From contig NBIV01000050.1 in NCBI GenBank assembly GCA_003194525.1, forward strand, positions 186,001 through 250,000: a stretch of DNA of 64,000 nucleotides, in the 5' to 3' direction. The position numbers were made by a program, and so were the translations under genes. Source of the stretch: Gracilariopsis chorda. Taxonomy: Eukaryota; Rhodophyta; Florideophyceae; Gracilariales; Gracilariaceae. Positions 62,697-64,000 of this stretch are shown in pieces. Position 1 is the first letter of the stretch. The number at the start of each line of letters is the position of its first letter. Under the pieces are notes generated by a model that saw only the letters and a program-made list of their open reading frames with translations, searched no databases and was not told the origin of the DNA.

Positions 62697-64000
62697 TCAG
62701 CCTGCTGGTACAAAAGGGGCAAGTGAAATCGGCATAGACGCCTTATCAAGGTCCCAAAACAGTTCGCAAGAACGAGTTACTAATGACCAAGAGTACGGTC
62801 TTAGAAAAACCTTGGCAAGCTCGAATTCTTCGTAAGTGAAGCGGGCTTCGGGAAGTCCCTCAAATGTATCAGTTCCCAAGTGCCTCGCTTTCTTATCAAT
62901 TATACGAAATACGCGCTCCACTGAAATACCAGTCGACGAAGCACCTAGAGGTTGGTTTCGGCGCGGCCTTCCTGTTCTTGAATCATGACTGCTTTCACTG
63001 TGGTCTTCTACGAGCTCAATGAAAAACTCCAACATGCGCCGAAGCATATGACATAATGCTCTAGTGTGGTCAGATATCTTCGCGATATGGTCAACATATA
63101 CAATGGACTCACGGTGAAGCAAGGTATAAACCAGATGTCTGTTAGCCGAAACAACACTTCTGGATCGCAGAATAGATACAATAACTTCTAAAGCCACACC
63201 CAGATACTCCATGACTAATTCTGAAAGCTTAGGATCACAGCGGTATACACCACCGGACTTTGCCTTGCCCGTTCCCTTGTTGGTTTCGAAATCGTCTGGT
63301 GCTTTCCCAGATGCCCTGGGACTGTCTCCGAGGCGCGGCGGTCTCTTGGGCATGTTACTCTTCTGGTACTCCAACATCAGCGCTTTTCTCCTTCTGCGTC
63401 CCAAAAACTCAACCAACGACAGCAATCTTTCTGCAGCGAGAGAATGAAGGTTTGTGACATATCCTGAGACGTTCCCCATTATGGCTAGAGTTGTCGATGC
63501 CAGGAAGCAGTCCGGAACTCGTCTCCGCATTACTAAACTCTGCTGCACAGCACGGGCACAAATAAGCAAAATCATCCCACTCAACACGATCTTTTCATTG
63601 CCTATTCTTGCTGTGTCTTCAAGAAAAGGAATAAAAGAGCTTGGAACAGATATTGAGTCGATTGCTTCACAGAACCCTTTGTCACTGGTTAGTATCAGAA
63701 TAATTGCGGCTGAAATGTGAGCATCTGCTGGGACAGCTCCAACAACACATCTTCGTCGAAGAGATGCCAGAAGGGGGAGAAGAAGAACGTCTGGGTCTGT
63801 TCTTGCAAGCGCAAACGTGCGAAACCGTTTGTTACCAGTGATAAGATAGTACCCTAGAAGAGCTGCCTTTGGGTGCGCCACCCATTTTCCCAGTGTCTCA
63901 TAGAGTTGGGGAAACGAATATGAGTTCCTCTCTTCCCTTAATTCCCTTGTAGAGTCGGTCAGTTCGGATAAAGCGGTGCGATACTGACCAGATGGGCGTG
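62697..64000 (-). CDS. DYM: Dymeclin, C-terminal part (gene continues beyond the window)
   Basis: The minus-strand frame is open to the right edge, so the N-terminus lies outside the window; 434 codons are visible. Dymeclin is a peripheral Golgi protein of the Dymeclin/Hid1 family, needed for Golgi organisation. Conserved landmarks, from the edge: FPQLYETLGKWVAHPKAALL and FRTFALARTDPDVLLLPLLASL (family form VRTFVLARTDxDxLVLPIL), then DAHISAAIILILTSDKGFCEAI, NEKIVLSGMILLICARAVQQ, CFLASTTLAIMGNVSGYVTNLHSLAAERLLSLVEFL, and the terminal FLRPYSWSLVTRSCELFWDLDK. An insert of about 45 polar residues (QKSNMPKRPPRLGDSPRASG and following) is species-specific. No introns in the visible part. Stop at 62697-62699. 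Confidence 0.95.
   Translation of the reverse strand, partial: RPSGQYRTALSELTDSTRELREERNSYSFPQLYETLGKWVAHPKAALLGYYLITGNKRFRTFALARTDPDVLLLPLLASLRRRCVVGAVPADAHISAAIILILTSDKGFCEAIDSISVPSSFIPFLEDTARIGNEKIVLSGMILLICARAVQQSLVMRRRVPDCFLASTTLAIMGNVSGYVTNLHSLAAERLLSLVEFLGRRRRKALMLEYQKSNMPKRPPRLGDSPRASGKAPDDFETNKGTGKAKSGGVYRCDPKLSELVMEYLGVALEVIVSILRSRSVVSANRHLVYTLLHRESIVYVDHIAKISDHTRALCHMLRRMLEFFIELVEDHSESSHDSRTGRPRRNQPLGASSTGISVERVFRIIDKKARHLGTDTFEGLPEARFTYEEFELAKVFLRPYSWSLVTRSCELFWDLDKASMPISLAPFVPAG

Noticed and set aside
1-64000. tRNA or rRNA genes
   Set aside because: I looked for tRNA-like arms and rRNA-like conserved stretches and recognised none. Absence cannot be proven by reading.

Overview
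The window reads as nuclear DNA of an intron-poor eukaryote, most likely a red alga (tentatively a florideophyte such as Chondrus or a relative). Grounds: compact, mostly single-exon genes for core eukaryotic machinery (Sly1-type SM protein, Fip1, Dymeclin, a UBE2J2-type E2), one gene with two introns of about 115 nt, an FAD oxidoreductase of the hexose-oxidase/BBE superfamily, and islands of layered LTR elements between the genes. The assignment is an inference from style and content.

Layout. 1-5.8 kb: a plus-strand, G-rich and C-poor block of decayed or unusual genes: a frame of about 980 codons open at the left edge and ending in a 2-oxoglutarate-oxygenase-like domain, then a multi-pass membrane protein and a coiled-coil protein. 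6.5-8 kb: a hAT transposase remnant. 9.9-16.8 kb: an old Ty1/copia element (Copia-1) with 378-bp LTRs and a GTAAC target duplication; a 370-bp MITE sits in its right LTR. 17.2-20.1 kb: a minus-strand tandem-domain FAD oxidoreductase. 21.2-46.2 kb: a large nest. Its outer ends are hAT-like inverted termini with an 8-bp target duplication. Inside lie two decayed pogo-like transposases and a second, old copia element (Copia-2; 147-bp LTRs, AGCGA duplication). Copia-2 was hit by a solo LTR (GCTTG duplication) and by a full-length, very young Ty3/gypsy chromodomain element (807-bp LTRs, GGAAT duplication). 46.5-48.7 kb: LINE 3' ends and a Sel1-repeat pseudogene. 50.5-64 kb: the gene-rich right arm: a GT11-like glycosyltransferase, a UBE2J2-like E2, Fip1 (minus), a YbaK-domain protein, Sly1 and Dymeclin (minus, running off the right edge), with LINE 3' tails and a small MITE between them.

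The right-arm genes form no operon-like unit, but three belong to the endomembrane system: Sly1 in ER-Golgi fusion, Dymeclin at the Golgi, and a tail-anchored ER ubiquitin-conjugating enzyme. Fip1 and the YbaK-domain gene are divergently arranged over about 520 bp.

The most unusual signals are in the young gypsy element. A 595-codon antisense open frame lies between pol and the 3' LTR. The whole element, coding and LTR, is tiled with short perfect inverted repeats (stems of 4-8 bp, short loops) at roughly 20-30 nt spacing, which ordinary coding constraint does not explain.
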